DNA of 64,000 bases from Tenrec ecaudatus (Eukaryota > Chordata > Mammalia > Afrosoricida > Tenrecidae), in assembly GCF_050624435.1 (NCBI RefSeq), contig NC_134539.1, forward strand, positions 122,371,525-122,435,524. The letters are read 5' to 3'. Within the stretch, counting starts at the first letter, position 1, and every line of letters starts with the position of its first letter. Under the pieces are notes generated by a model. That model saw nothing but the letters and a program-made list of their open reading frames with translations. It was not told where the DNA came from and did no database searches. Made by a program: the position numbers and the translations under genes. Shown here in pieces: positions 20,838 through 31,358 of the stretch.

Positions 20838-21511
20838 TCACAGAAGAGTCACAAGGAAGGGACCAGTCAGCCAGGGTGCAGCATAGCACCTGCGAAACAA
20901 AACATTCCTCTCGTTCTTTAATGCTTACTTCCTCCTACTATCATGATATCAGTCATGATAAATCTGGCTAGACCGGAGCATGTACACTGGTACAGACAAG
21001 AGCACTCAACACACAGAATCCAGGACAGGTAGACCCCTCAGGAACAATAATGGGAGTAGTGATACCATGAGGCTAGGGGGAGGTGGGGGAGAAGGGAAGA
21101 AAGGGGAAACCGATCGCAAGGATGGATGTCAACCCTCCCCAAGGAGGATGAATTATAGGAATGGGGGTAAAGGAAGACAGTAGACAGCTTAAAATACGAA
21201 AATAATAATGATAATATATAATTTATCAAGGTTTCCCGAGGATGGGAGGGTCGGGGAAGGAGGGAAAAAAGAGGAGCTGATACCAAGGGCTCAGCTGAAA
21301 GAAAATATTTTGAAAATGATGATGGAAACATATGTACAAGTGTGCTTGATACAATTTATGTATTAATTGTTATAAGAGCTATAAGAGCCCTCCCATAAAA
21401 TTCTATATATTTAATATATAAAAATATAATTATATATTTAATATACAGAATATGTAAATTATATATTTAATGTATAAAATTATATTATTAATATATAAAA
21501 TTATACATATG
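20838..21511 (+). mobile_element. L1 3' UTR inserted in RTE, with AT-rich tail
   Basis: Plus-strand L1 end from 'cacagaagagtcacaaggaag' through 'gctagaccggagcatgtacactgg' to 'gagccctcccataaaatt' at about 21398. It is followed by ~110 bp of TA/ATATTTAA repeats that look like an expanded tail. RTE text resumes with 'ccttctccaggggctgatc', completing the phrase broken at about 20828. Confidence 0.85.
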
Positions 21512-21991
21512 CAATATCCTTCTCCAGGGGCTGATCTCTCCTGATATTATGTCCAAAGTACATGAGATGAAGTCTTGCCATCCTTGTTTCTAAAGAGCAT
21601 TCTAGCTTTGCTTCTTCTACACGTTTGCCTCTTCTTCTGGAAACCCATGGTATAGTCATTATTCTTTGCCAACAACATATTCAAAGGCATACATTTTTCT
21701 TTAACCTTTCTTATTCATAGTCCAGCTTCCACATGCATATGAAGCAATTGAAAATATTATGCACATCTTAATTCTCAAAGTGACTTCTTTGCTTTAAATA
21801 CTTTAAAGAGGTCTTTTGTAGCAGATAGGTCCAATGCAACGCTTCTTTTGCTTTTCTGACTGCAGCTTCAGGAATGTTGATTGTGGATCCAAGTGAAATG
21901 AAATCCTTGGTAACTTGAATCTTTCCTCTGCTTATCATGATGTCGATCATTAGCCAAGTTGTGAACATTTTTGTTTTCCTTATATTGAAGT

Positions 21992-22203
21992 GTGGCTGGA
22001 GCCATGGTTGTATAGTGGTTACTCATTGGGTTGTGGTCCAAAAGGTCAGCAGTTCAAATCCACCAGCCACTTCTCGGGAGAAAGACGGCTTTCTAGTCCC
22101 CAAAAGACTTACAAGCTCTGAAACTCACTGAGCAGTTCTACCAAGTCCTATGGGGCCACATTGAAGGAGCATGGACTCAATGGCAGTGAGTGAGCTATGT
22201 TGA
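21992..22203 (+). mobile_element. AfroSINE inserted in RTE
   Basis: Full-length SINE: head 'ggagccatggttgtatagtggttac', B box 'gttcaaatcc' (22052-22061), body 'gggagaaagacggctttcta', tail 'catggactcaatggcagtgag'. RTE sequence continues on both sides. Confidence 0.9.
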
Positions 22204-22371
22204 AGGTATCTGTTAAGTACTTCAAGTTCTCTTTGATTTCTGCAAGCAAAGGGTGTGATCTGCATACCAGAGTGTTGATGATTCTTCCTCCCATCCTGAT
22301 ATCACATTCTTCTTCCTATAGTTCAATTTCTCAGATATTTGCTCTGCATACAAATCGAATTAAGAATTATT

Positions 22372-22572
22372 AAGACCCAGGATTGATGAACCTATAGGGA
22401 CAGCAAGTAGAATAAAGGTTTCAGGGGGAAGAGTATAGTGGAGTGGGGGCAGGTAAGGGGGAGATGATATGTCAAGGAGTCCAGGAAGGAGGGGAATGTT
22501 TGGAGGCTGATAGTGGTAGCAATTGTACTGCTTGATATGATTGAACTATGGAGTGATGTATTAAGTCCCATT
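22372..22572 (+). mobile_element. Older L1-type 3' UTR fragment
   Basis: Aligns with 37615-37800: 'acccaggat.g.tgaa.ctata', 'gggag.tgatat.aaggag..caggaag', 'gtactgcttgatatgattgaactatgg' and terminal 'aagtccca.taaaa'. The layout echoes the young L1 end (G-rich stretch, 'gctgata..aagg', 'tgctt.ata', 'cct.ataaa') but the sequence is distinct, so it is probably an older related subfamily. Confidence 0.6.
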
Positions 22573-22587
22573 AAAAGTAAATTAAAC

Positions 22588-22874
22588 GGGAGCGAGTGGG
22601 GAAAAAAAGAGGACCTGATGCAAAGGGCTTGGATGGAGAGCAGATGCTTTGAAAATGATTGGGGCAGGGAATGTATGGATGTGCTTGATACAATTGATGT
22701 ATGTATATGTATGGATTGTGATACGAGTTGTATGAGCCCCTAATAAAATGTAAAAAAAAAAAGAAAGAAAATGATTAGGGAAAGGAATGTACAGATGTGC
22801 TTTATACAATTGATGTATGTCTATGTATGGACTGTGATAAGAGTTGTATGAGCCCCTAATAAAATGTTTTTTAA
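22588..22874 (+). mobile_element. Dimeric L1-end element, copy 1
   Basis: This is a 287-bp unit flanked by a perfect 15-bp TSD (22573-22587 and 22875-22889, 'aaaagtaaattaaac'). It starts 'gggagcgagtgggg', carries an L1 3' end ending 'gagcccctaataaaatgt' plus an A-rich linker, then a second shorter L1 3' end beginning 'gaaaatgattaggg' and ending with the same terminus. Because the TSD encloses both halves, the dimer integrated as one RNA copy. The same structure and 5' end occur at 51244-51542. Confidence 0.85.
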
Positions 22875-23651
22875 AAAAGTAAATTAAACAAGAAGAAGAA
22901 GAAAGAAAGAAATTTGAAGGATACACTCCTGTTGCATACTTTCATGACTTTTAACTATGCAGTATCCCTTTGTTCTGTCTGAACTACGGCCCCCTTTTCT
23001 TTATACAAGTTTCTCATGAGCATAATGAACTGCTCTGGAATTCCCACTCTTTGCAATGTTATCCATAATTTGTTATGATCCACACAATCAAATCTTTGTA
23101 TAATAAATAAAACAGGTAAACATCTTTCTGATAGTCTCTGCTTTCAGCCAAGATTCCTCTGATATCAGTAGTGAAATCCCTATCCCCTGTCCTCTTCTGA
23201 ATTCAGCTTGAGTTTCTGGCAGTTCCCTCATGATACATTGCTGAAATAATTTTTAAATTATCTTCAGCAAAATTTAACTTGTATGTGATATTAAAAATAC
23301 CATTAAAAATTTATGTATTCTGTTGGGTGACCTTCTTTGGAATAGGAACAAATATGGATCTCTTCCAGTCAATTTGCCAGGTAGCTATCTTCCAAATTTA
23401 TTGGTGATAACAGAGATAAATGCAAGATCTCTTATTTAGTCCTAGAAAAACAACTTCACAGGCTCAAGATAAATGATACGTGGTTCAATAGCAGTATGAG
23501 GCTGATGCAGAAGTTTCAATTAACTGCAAGCTTGTTAAGAATCAATGATGCGCTATAACTGGGCAAAACCAATCTATGTGACTAGAAACAGAGCTTCAGG
23601 CTCCTGCTAAGAGCTAGTCTTCTCTATTCTTTTTGTTTCTCTTGGGTTTTG

Positions 23652-23690
23652 TTGTTGGATCATTTTATTGAGGGTCCTTACTGTATCCCC
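23652..23690 (-). mobile_element. L1 3' tip (~40 bp)
   Basis: 'ggatcattttattgagggtcc' is the L1 terminus in reverse, followed immediately by non-L1 sequence. Confidence 0.6.
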
Positions 23691-23707
23691 TCCCAATGTC
23701 TGTGGGC

Positions 23708-23775
23708 TGGACTTAATGACTCACTTAAAATGAACAGAATATGGACTTAATGACTCACTTAAAATGAACAGAATA
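23708..23775 (+). repeat. Perfect 34-bp tandem duplication
   Basis: Two identical 34-bp units (23708-23741 and 23742-23775). Each contains the heptamer TGACTCA (23717-23723 and 23751-23757), the consensus AP-1 site. The perfect identity indicates a recent duplication. Confidence 0.95.
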
Positions 23776-23884
23776 CGGCAGTATGCTGGTGAATGGCATA
23801 GAGACAAGGTCCTAAAAGGTGATAGGGCATTGTTCTATTTTACACATATGACTTGCTTGGGGGGAAATCACCTGTCATGTATTA

Positions 23885-24095
23885 AACCAAACTAAAACCA
23901 AACCCACTGTCATCAGTAGATTCTGATTCAGAGTGGCCCTATCGGACAGACAGAGTACAACTGCCCTACAGGGTCTTAGAGGCTGTCAATCTTCATGGGA
24001 GCACACAGCCTCCCCTTCCTCCCTGGAGCTATTGGATTTGAACCATTAGTGACCCAACACCTAACCCTCAGTGTCATCAGGGCTCCTTATGCATT
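23885..24095 (-). mobile_element. AfroSINE, full length
   Basis: Reverse SINE with A-rich tail side 'accaaactaaaaccaaaccc', 'actgtcatcagtagattctgattcagagtg', body, 'ggatttgaaccattagtgac' (B box) and head 'tcagtgtcatcagggctcc'. Confidence 0.9.
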
Positions 24096-24404
24096 GGTCA
24101 GGTTATGGGAAAGTTCATATGGTGAAGAAATGAAATTCTTTTGTCAACAGCCAAGAGAGTGGGCTTGAATGTGATCTTCTAGATTCAGTAAATTGTATCC
24201 TCAGCAGACAGTTTGACTGCAATCTCATGAGATGAGTAACTCTGAATTAGAACTACCTAACTAACAGATGCTAGGATTTCTGGTGCTCAAAAAACCTGTG
24301 AGTTAATAATTGTTTTAAGTCACTGAATTTGGGGGCAATTTGTTAGGCAGCAATAGACAGCACACACGATAGCATGTTGTAGAGGGTCTAGTCATCTAAT
24401 TTGA

Positions 24405-24598
24405 GTTACTGTGTTGGGCTGCTAAACGCGAGCTTGGCAATTGAAACTCTCCAGCTGGAGAAACCTGAGGCTTCCTGCTCCTAGAAAGATTCACCGCCTT
24501 GGAAGACCCAAAAGCTTTCCCATGGTTCTCTATCCTATAAGGTCACCACTCACTGTGAGTCAGAATCAACTTTATGTCAGTAAGTTTGGGCTTTGGAA
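24405..24598 (+). mobile_element. AfroSINE
   Basis: 'gttgggctgctaaacgcgagcttgg' head, 'caattgaaactctccagc' in the B-box place, and tail 'actgtgagtcagaatcaacttt'. The body is diverged. Confidence 0.75.
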
Positions 24599-24599
24599 A

Positions 24600-24757
24600 A
24601 GGAGTCCAGATAGCACTGTCACAGAAGTGTTGGATATGAATCACAAGGCTGTTGGTTCACAAGGGGCCAACTGTTTCTGCTGTGTAGACCTGGAAACATT
24701 GTACAAAGTCACTATGAGTTGGAAATGACTGGATGGTAGTGGATTTGGATTGGCTTT
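24600..24757 (+). mobile_element. AfroSINE, diverged
   Basis: A second plus-strand copy follows immediately: 'gagtccagatagcactgtc' head, 'gtgttggatatgaatcacaaggctgttggttc', tail 'cactatgagttggaaatgactggatggtagtgg'. Confidence 0.75.
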
Positions 24758-25162
24758 GAGAGTCTATTAATCCAGGCCGTTGGTGCTGAACAGATTTAAG
24801 CCAATCTCTGCTGATATGCATTATTGGGCTGCAAAATACCTTTGTTATGTTGCGCCTTAGCTTAATTGTGATAATGAAGTTTTGGTATTGGTGGGAAGGT
24901 GTGACAAGAGAGACTCTAGTCTCAGAAGGCTCAGATATGCCAGGGGTGGGAAAGAGCACTGATTAGAAATCTTGGAAACATTCGAAGAATCCTGTTGCCT
25001 TTTTTTGTGAAGAAACATTCTGCTTCCTCTTGCTTTGTCTGTGCTCCTACTTGTTCCTGATCCATTTCTGGTTTTGACTTTTCTTTTTCTTCAGACATTT
25101 TCTGATTTAACTCTTTCAATAATTTCTATTATTTTCACCCTTTCTTTTGATTTTTTAATGTT
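24758..25162. other. Unassigned sequence
   Basis: I see no recognisable gene or repeat. A T-rich run precedes the L1 that starts at 25163. Confidence 0.3.
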
Positions 25163-26240
25163 ACTTTTTTATATCATTTTATTAGGGGCTCATACAACTC
25201 TTATCACAATCCACACATACATCAATTATATAGAGCACATTTGTACATTTATTGCCCTCATCATTCTCAAAATATTTGCTCTCCACTTAAGCCCCTGGCA
25301 TCAGCGCCTTATTTTTCGCTCTCCTCTCCCTCCCCCCTCCCTCATGAATCCTTGTTAATTTATAAATTATTATTTTGTCATATCTTACACTGTCCGACAT
25401 CTCCCTTCACCCACTTTTCTGTTGTCCATCCCCCAGGGAGGAGGTTATATGTAGATCCTTGTAATTGGTTCCCCCTATCCAACCCACCCTCCCTCCACCT
25501 TCCCAGTATTGCCAATCATACCACTGGTCCTGAAGGGATCATCTGCCCTGGATTCCCTATGTTTCTGGTTCCTATCTGTACCAGTGTATATGCTCTGGTC
25601 TAACCAGATTTGTAAGGTAGAACTGGCATCATGATAGTGTGGGTAGGGGAGCAAGCATTTAGGAACTAGAGGAAAGTTGAATGTTTCATCATTGCTACAT
25701 CGCACCCTGACTGGCTTTTCTCCTCCTCAAGACGCTTCTGAAAGGGGATGTCTAGTGGCCTACAAATGGGCTTTGGATCTCTACTCTGCCATCCCCCCTC
25801 ATTCACTATGATATGATTTTTTTGTTCTGATGATGCCTGATACCTGATCCCTTTGACACCTCAAGATCACACAGGCTGGAGTGCTTCTTCCATGTGGGAT
25901 TTGTTGCTTCTGAGCTAGATGGCCACTTGTTTACCTTCAAGCCTTTAAGACCTCAGATGCTATATCTTTTGATAGCCAGGAACCATCAGCTTTCTGCACC
26001 ACATTTGCTTATGCACACATTTTTCTTTGGCGATCGTATCAGGGAGGTGAGCACACAATGATATAATTTTTGTTCTTTGATGCCTGATAACTGATCCCTT
26101 TGACACCTCGTGATCATGCAGGCTGGTGTGCTTCTACTATGTGGGGTTCGTTGCTTCTGAGCTAGATGGCCGCTTGTTTACCTTCAAGCCTTTAAGACCC
26201 TAGATGGGATATCTTTTGATAGCCGGGCACCTATTTTCAC
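25163..26240 (-). mobile_element. L1 3' UTR with internal ~250-bp tandem duplication
   Basis: Reverse L1 terminus at 25163 ('tatatcattttattaggggctc'), then the full UTR order to 26030. At 26035-26065 the text jumps back ('gtgagcacacaatgatataat') and repeats the segment 'gttctttgatgcctgata' to 'gatagccgggcacc' (26062-26232), already present at 25825-25985. The copy is truncated inside the duplicated block. Confidence 0.9.
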
Positions 26241-26382
26241 TCTTTCATAAAGGAGGAACTAGCCCTCATATTTACTTCCTTTGTTCATGCCAACTCTCCA
26301 CCAGTTCCTACTCTTAGAATACTCCCTTACAAGGAAATCCATTGATTAACTCAACTCTCAACCAGTTACAAGGGGGTACTCT
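26241..26382. other. Short unassigned spacer
   Basis: Sequence between the L1 and the mariner remnant. Nothing recognised. Confidence 0.3.
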
Positions 26383-27655
26383 TCAAAAAAGAAAAAGAGA
26401 GAGAGAAAGCTCTGCTGGGCAGAATTTTCAGAGTATGCATTTTCCCCGCTAGGCAAGCATCAAGCAACTCACTCTGAGTTAGTGCACCCAGTGGCAATGC
26501 CTGAGAAGGTTCTCTGGTCACAGTGAATTTTTTTTCCATAAAAACAGTTTCACTTGAACCTCAGTTATGGTCAATTTAAGAGAACAACATGTAGCTCTGG
26601 AATTTGGTTTCTTGCTCAGGAAAGTGCCACAGAAATTGTTGTGATGTGGAACACAGATTACAAGGACATCACTATGGGCAAAACTCAAGTGTACGAGTGG
26701 ATTTTTCATTTCAAAAGTGGTGAAATGTCAATTGATGACAAACTTCGTTTTGGAGTCCATCAACTTCCTAAACAGACAGAAACTTCATGCACTTGTGCTG
26801 GAAGACTGACTAACCATTGAAGAGATGGGGAAGTTATCTGGACTATCTTGGAGCTTGGTTCAGCGAATTTTAATGGAAGATTTTGGAATAAGAAGGATCA
26901 CTGTGAAATTTGTGCCTTGGATTCTGATTGACCAGGAAAAAGAACATTGAGTGGAAACATGCTGTGCTTTGAAAGAACATCTCCAAAGTGACACAGATTT
27001 TTTTGTCCAAGGTCATTACTGGGGTTGAGATATGGTGCTATTCTTATGACCCTGAAAGCAAAGATCAATCAAGCCAGTGGAAGACTCTATCACCACCTCA
27101 CTCCTCAAAAAACTCAAGTGAAATCAAATATCAGGAGGATGCTCATTTGTTTTTGTTTTTATGTGAAGGGGATAGTGCATTTGGAGTGTATTCCACAAGG
27201 TCAGACTGTTGAGCAAGCTTTCTATTTAGAAAAGATTGTGTAATAGTGTGCCACAAAGAAGGCCTGATTTGTGGCAGATGTGGAACTGGTTTTGCCACCA
27301 CAACAATGCACCTGCTCACAAAGCCATCTCAGTGAGGCAGTTTTTGGCAAAAACCAGCATGCCTTTCTTGTCCCATGCACCTGACTCACATGATCTTGCT
27401 CCAGTGCGACTTTTTTTTCTTTCTGCTAATGAAGAGGAACACGAAAGGACAGTGATTTGATGACATAGAAGTGAAGGGAAAAAAAGAGGGAGGTGCTGTC
27501 AGCCATCCAAATGGATGAGTTTGAAACATGTTTCCAAGAATGGAATAGCAGATTTGATGAATGTATTGAGTGTAATGGAGAGCATTTTGAAGCTGAATAG
27601 GTTGTCTTGTAAAAAAAAATTAAATCTATAGCTCAGGTGAGCCTTTGGGGGGGTG
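26383..27655 (+). pseudogene. Dead mariner-type transposase
   Basis: A Tc1/mariner transposase can be followed through several frames. The N-terminal helix-turn-helix part (26600-26820) reads 'SATEIVVMWNTDYKD', 'TQVYEWIFHFKSG'. The first catalytic block (27009-27070) reads 'ITGVEIWCYSYDPESK'. Later blocks read 'GIVHLECIPQGQT', 'HHNNAPAHKA' and a C-terminal 'FETCFQEWNSRFDECI' with '...GEHFEAE' before a stop (~27600). In the DD34D scheme the first aspartate (GDE) is Val at 27024-27026 and the second (HDN) is Asn at 27302-27304. The third falls after a frameshift near the 'DLAP' motif. The element is immobile. The exact ends are uncertain. Confidence 0.85.
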
Positions 27656-27782
27656 GGTACTCCATTGTATTTATTCTTGTTTCTATCCTTGTGCCCTCAT
27701 CTACCTGGCCTTGCTTGACTTTATCTGCCTGTTTAAATATAGACCTAGCTCTACCCAACATTAGGGTGGCCCACTTCTAATA

Positions 27783-27992
27783 TACCACCTAGGAATCCCG
27801 ATGGCAGAGTGCTGAGCTGCTAACCACACGGTCAACAGTTCTAATCCACCAGCTGCTCTTCAGGAAAAAATGAGGCTGTTACCCATAAGATTTAGTCTTG
27901 GAAACCCAAAGGAGCACTTCTACCCTAACCAATAGGGTCACTTTGAGTCAGAATTGACTCAATGTGCATCAATGTGTTATGTTTTGAATATA
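27783..27992 (+). mobile_element. AfroSINE, full length
   Basis: Head 'ggaatcccgatggcagagtgctgagctgctaac', B-box-like 'gttctaatcc' (27838-27847), tail 'cactttgagtcagaattgactcaatg'. Confidence 0.9.
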
Positions 27993-28264
27993 CCACATCC
28001 TGGGAGTCAATATCCACTCCTGGCCTTGTTTGGCGTCTAGGAAGTTTCTAACTCAGCACTCTCCTAGTGTAATCTCTTCTTCCTTGCTGTCTTTGTCAAT
28101 TGGCCCTAGAACCAGGACTCTGACAGACACCAAGGTATTAGCAAATTTGGAGGTCTATTGGACAGACTACAGGAATGTATGATGTTTGAACACCTTTAAG
28201 TGAGGAACTCATTAAGGCTCATTTTGTTCTGGAAACTTAATTTTATGATTTTTTTACTCTACAC

Positions 28265-28474
28265 CAGGTGTTCTCAAACTGTGGCCCACCAAGGACATTT
28301 TTCCAACCCGCTGGGTGTTTTTGCCCCGCTTTTTTAACTTCAAAACAAGATATGTGCAGTGTGCATAGGAATTTGTTCATAGTTTGTTTTTGTTTTTTAC
28401 ACTACAGTCCGGCCCTCCAATGGGTCTGAGGGACAGTGAACTGGCGCCCTGTTTAAAAAGTTTGAGGACCCCTG
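28265..28474 (-). mobile_element. hAT MITE (OposCharlie1-like), copy 1
   Basis: A 210-bp non-autonomous element whose ends read 'caggtgttctcaaact' and, in reverse, 'caggggtcctcaaac'. It is flanked by a perfect 8-bp TSD 'ctctacac' (28257-28264 and 28475-28482), the hAT hallmark. The interior ('ggcgccctgtttaaaaagt', 'ctccaatgggtctgagggacagtgaactgg') is the reverse complement of the copy at 63725-63949. It encodes nothing. Confidence 0.85.
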
Positions 28475-28482
28475 CTCTACAC

Positions 28483-30779
28483 CTTGTTGGATACATGGGG
28501 CATTTCTTTTACAGTAATATCTGAAATGATAATCCAAGGCCTACTTGCTGACAGGGAAACACTGAAACAATCTTTGGAGATTCATTTTAACTATTCATAT
28601 ATAAAAATTTAAAGATGTTCTTTGAGATATGGCACAAGGGATTGCTTCTAAGCCTCTCAATGCAAGTTTGATGAAATAGTGAAGTAACTGAGAGTACAGA
28701 GCTGGGACAGAATAGAGCCCTAAGAAATAGTTACTGGAATAAACATGTTAATTAAGATCTACTTGAAAGTAACTAATTCATGAATTTGTCTACCTTGGCA
28801 ATGTTTATAGGACTCATGATTTCATGCTTGACATTTTTCTTTCCTTTCCAACAGGGAGGTAAATCAGGCAAATGCATACTTGTTTTCCTAAAGATTTGGG
28901 CGCATACTTTTTACAAACCAGTGCCAAGAGCTGCATTCAAAGTCAAAGAGAAGGAGCTGTTTGGAATAAGTTTAGCACCTATAGAATACTCAAGAAAATT
29001 GTGACTATACTTTCAATCAAATAGATGATCAAAGACATCCTCTCCTTTTGATCCTAGTTGTTCAGATTCCTATCACCTTCTTCATCAGTAGAATTCACTA
29101 GGTCTATAGATAAAATCTGCAAAGACCTCAGCAATCAACAGGCAGCTCCACAGGCTTTTAACTATATTGCTCTACCTTATTTTAGCACCTTATATTTCCC
29201 TACCACTTTACACCATGACATTCCTGCATTCATGTCATTATGTAAAATTAAATGGGGTGAAGGGAAGCACTTGTCAACCTCGGGGAGATCTGAGCATTTA
29301 TACACCTGGCTCTTTCCAATGGGCAGTTCAAAGGCACAGCCACCTAGTCCCAGGGGGAGGAGAGTTAAACTGAAATGATGACTACTTGGTATATTTATTA
29401 CTTTGAAGACCAAAGTGTGTTTGATCCTTGTTCTGATACCTGCTTCCTGATAACACCATATGGAGCATGCTGAGGAATCTCAGCATCTACTTCAGTATTT
29501 AATTTTTGCTTTTACATACCACTTTTTCAAACGATCATGAGGAACATAAAAGAAAGAAAATACTGTACTTAAGAAATACAAGTGTCAGAGAGGGAAATAA
29601 ATACTTTGCATTAAAGGTAGAGTTTTTAATTCATGTGTTCAATATAAAAGAAATACATGTTCATTACAGAATACTTTGAAAATGTCAAAAGGAGAGAAAA
29701 GAAAAGATCACATTTTATTCACCAATCAAAAGATAGCCACTAATAATGTTTCAGTGTATTCCCTCTTGGACTTTTACTCATGCACAGCTTTAAAAACTAC
29801 TGCAAACACCCGACATACTTATATATATAGGATGTCTATAGTTTGTGTCCTACTTTCACTTCCAATTATAACACAAGGGAAAATGCACACTTTGAAAGCT
29901 GATGAATACAGCATTTAGTAAAAATATGTGCTTCATTTAAACTTGAGGTCGATATTACAATAGTATCTTGAACATCACACAATACACTTTTTCATCATTA
30001 AACAACTTCCCTTTCATTGTTGAGGTTGAACTTTAGGCCTTATCTAGACTTTGAGCAGTGAATCTGCTTGCTAGCTATCGTATATGCCAAATGCATTCAA
30101 ATAAAAAATTTTGTTTTGAATCCATTTGCACTAGGTATGACAGTTACGTCATGCTTGTTCAATCCAGTGACATGTTATCAAAGGCCAAAGCATTACCTTT
30201 GAAATGAAATGACTTTCTTATAAGATTCACAGGCTCTGTCCATTATGACGTAACAATTAAAAATCACAAATATTTATTAAATTCTTCAGTGTTCCCTTGG
30301 TTTTCCTCCCACTCACCCATGCTGTAATCCTGGTACAAGACACACAAGAGACTAGTAATCAAGAACTAGTCTTTGCTTGTTGTTTTTTAAACTGTCAAAC
30401 GCCTGCTACACCAGTACTCCCAGCATCTAGTAACAGGAGGAGAAATGTCCCAGTCTACAACACTCCCTCCAAGCCAGGTTTTAATTTGTTAAGAGAGAAA
30501 AAAAAGCCTATAAAAATCTTGGCATAATACAGAGCTGCTAATTTAATCAATTTTAGTAGCTAAGGCAGTGATTACAAGTGCTAACGCAATCTGTTCAAGA
30601 ACTAATTTCCAAGGTAGGGGAGATTCATTTGTTTCTACTTTTTCTTCCCACTCTCCTTCTCTGAGGGTTAGATGAGCAGACATCTATGTACCCACTGAGG
30701 GACCCTCTCCTGGGATTTAGGTGTCTGAGGCTCTAACTCAAAACTGGAAGGAACAGAGGAATGTGCTCCTTTTCCCTAG
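28483..30779. other. Low-repeat, apparently single-copy sequence
   Basis: The longest stretch without recognisable repeats (about 2.3 kb). It holds no convincing exon: open frames are under 110 codons and lack family resemblance or good splice context. A pair of CRE-like octamers lies at 30144 and 30246. Confidence 0.4.
30144..30253. promoter_or_regulatory. Paired CRE-like octamers (candidate)
   Basis: TTACGTCA at 30144-30151 and its reverse complement TGACGTAA at 30246-30253, 102 bp apart. This is a CREB/ATF/PAR-bZIP-type site. There is no promoter or gene next to it, so function is speculative. Confidence 0.3.
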
Positions 30780-30938
30780 GGAGGAACCCTGATGATCATG
30801 GATGAAGTGCTCACCTGCGGGAAAGATGCGGCAATTAGATTCCGAAAAGATTACAGCCTTGGAAACTCTATGGGGCAGCGATACTCTGTCCTCCAGGGTA
30901 GGCATGAGTCAGAATCAACTCAAGGGCAGTGTGTTTGT
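30780..30938 (+). mobile_element. AfroSINE, internally shortened
   Basis: 'ggaggaaccctgatgatcatgga' head joined directly to the body 'gcgggaaagatgcggcaattagattccg', then 'ttacagccttggaaactctatggggcag' and tail 'atgagtcagaatcaactcaagggcagtg'. The region that would hold the B box is deleted. Confidence 0.85.
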
Positions 30939-31159
30939 ATTTCTCAGGGGATGGCATTTTCCAGGTGCAGATGAAGTAGCCCTTGGCACCTTAGTTACAA
31001 ATGTCTGCCTGAGTTCTCAATAAGAACTACAGTTGGGCTCACTTGGGACCTTAAGAAGGAGGTAGGTTCTCTTCAGTTCAGCAATTCCTCCTAAGAGAGA
31101 GATTTCTACTTCTCACCTAGGTCTAAAACCCCCCACTTCTTGTTTCTCATCATTAAAGA

Positions 31160-31358
31160 GAAATGTGGTTGTACAAACAGTTAAGGCCTTGACTATCAAC
31201 CAAAAGGTTAATGGCTCTAGTCCCCCAGAGGATTTGGGGGAGACAGGTCTAATGATTTACTTCTGAAAGGTTTGCCTTGAAAATTCTATGGCATAATTCT
31301 ACTCTGCGCACAGGGACTTACCATGAGTTGGAATCGTCACATTGACAACTAACAACAA
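31160..31358 (+). mobile_element. AfroSINE
   Basis: 'gtggttgtacaaacagttaaggcc' head, 'caaccaaaaggttaatggctctagtcc', body with 'ttgaaaattctatggca', tail 'accatgagttggaatcgtcacattgacaactaacaacaa'. The tail is especially RTE-like. Confidence 0.8.

Larger units (their letters stand above)
20650..23430 (-). mobile_element. RTE-class LINE, interrupted by three younger insertions
   Basis: A single minus-strand RTE can be followed across the gaps: 3' tail and UTR at 20650-20830, C-terminal ORF at 21515-21990, palm/YxDD region at 22205-22370, upstream RT at 22915-23430. At about 22240 the reverse-strand YADD motif has lost two bases, breaking the frame at the catalytic site. Intervening blocks are an L1 3' UTR, an AfroSINE, and an older L1 UTR carrying a dimeric L1 tip. 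Without the inserts the RTE is ~1.6 kb, 5'-truncated and non-functional. Confidence 0.85.

Noticed and set aside
21395..21511. Long TA-rich run as a replication origin or MAR
   Set aside because: Best explained as an expanded tail of the inserted L1 copy. Nothing else supports an origin.
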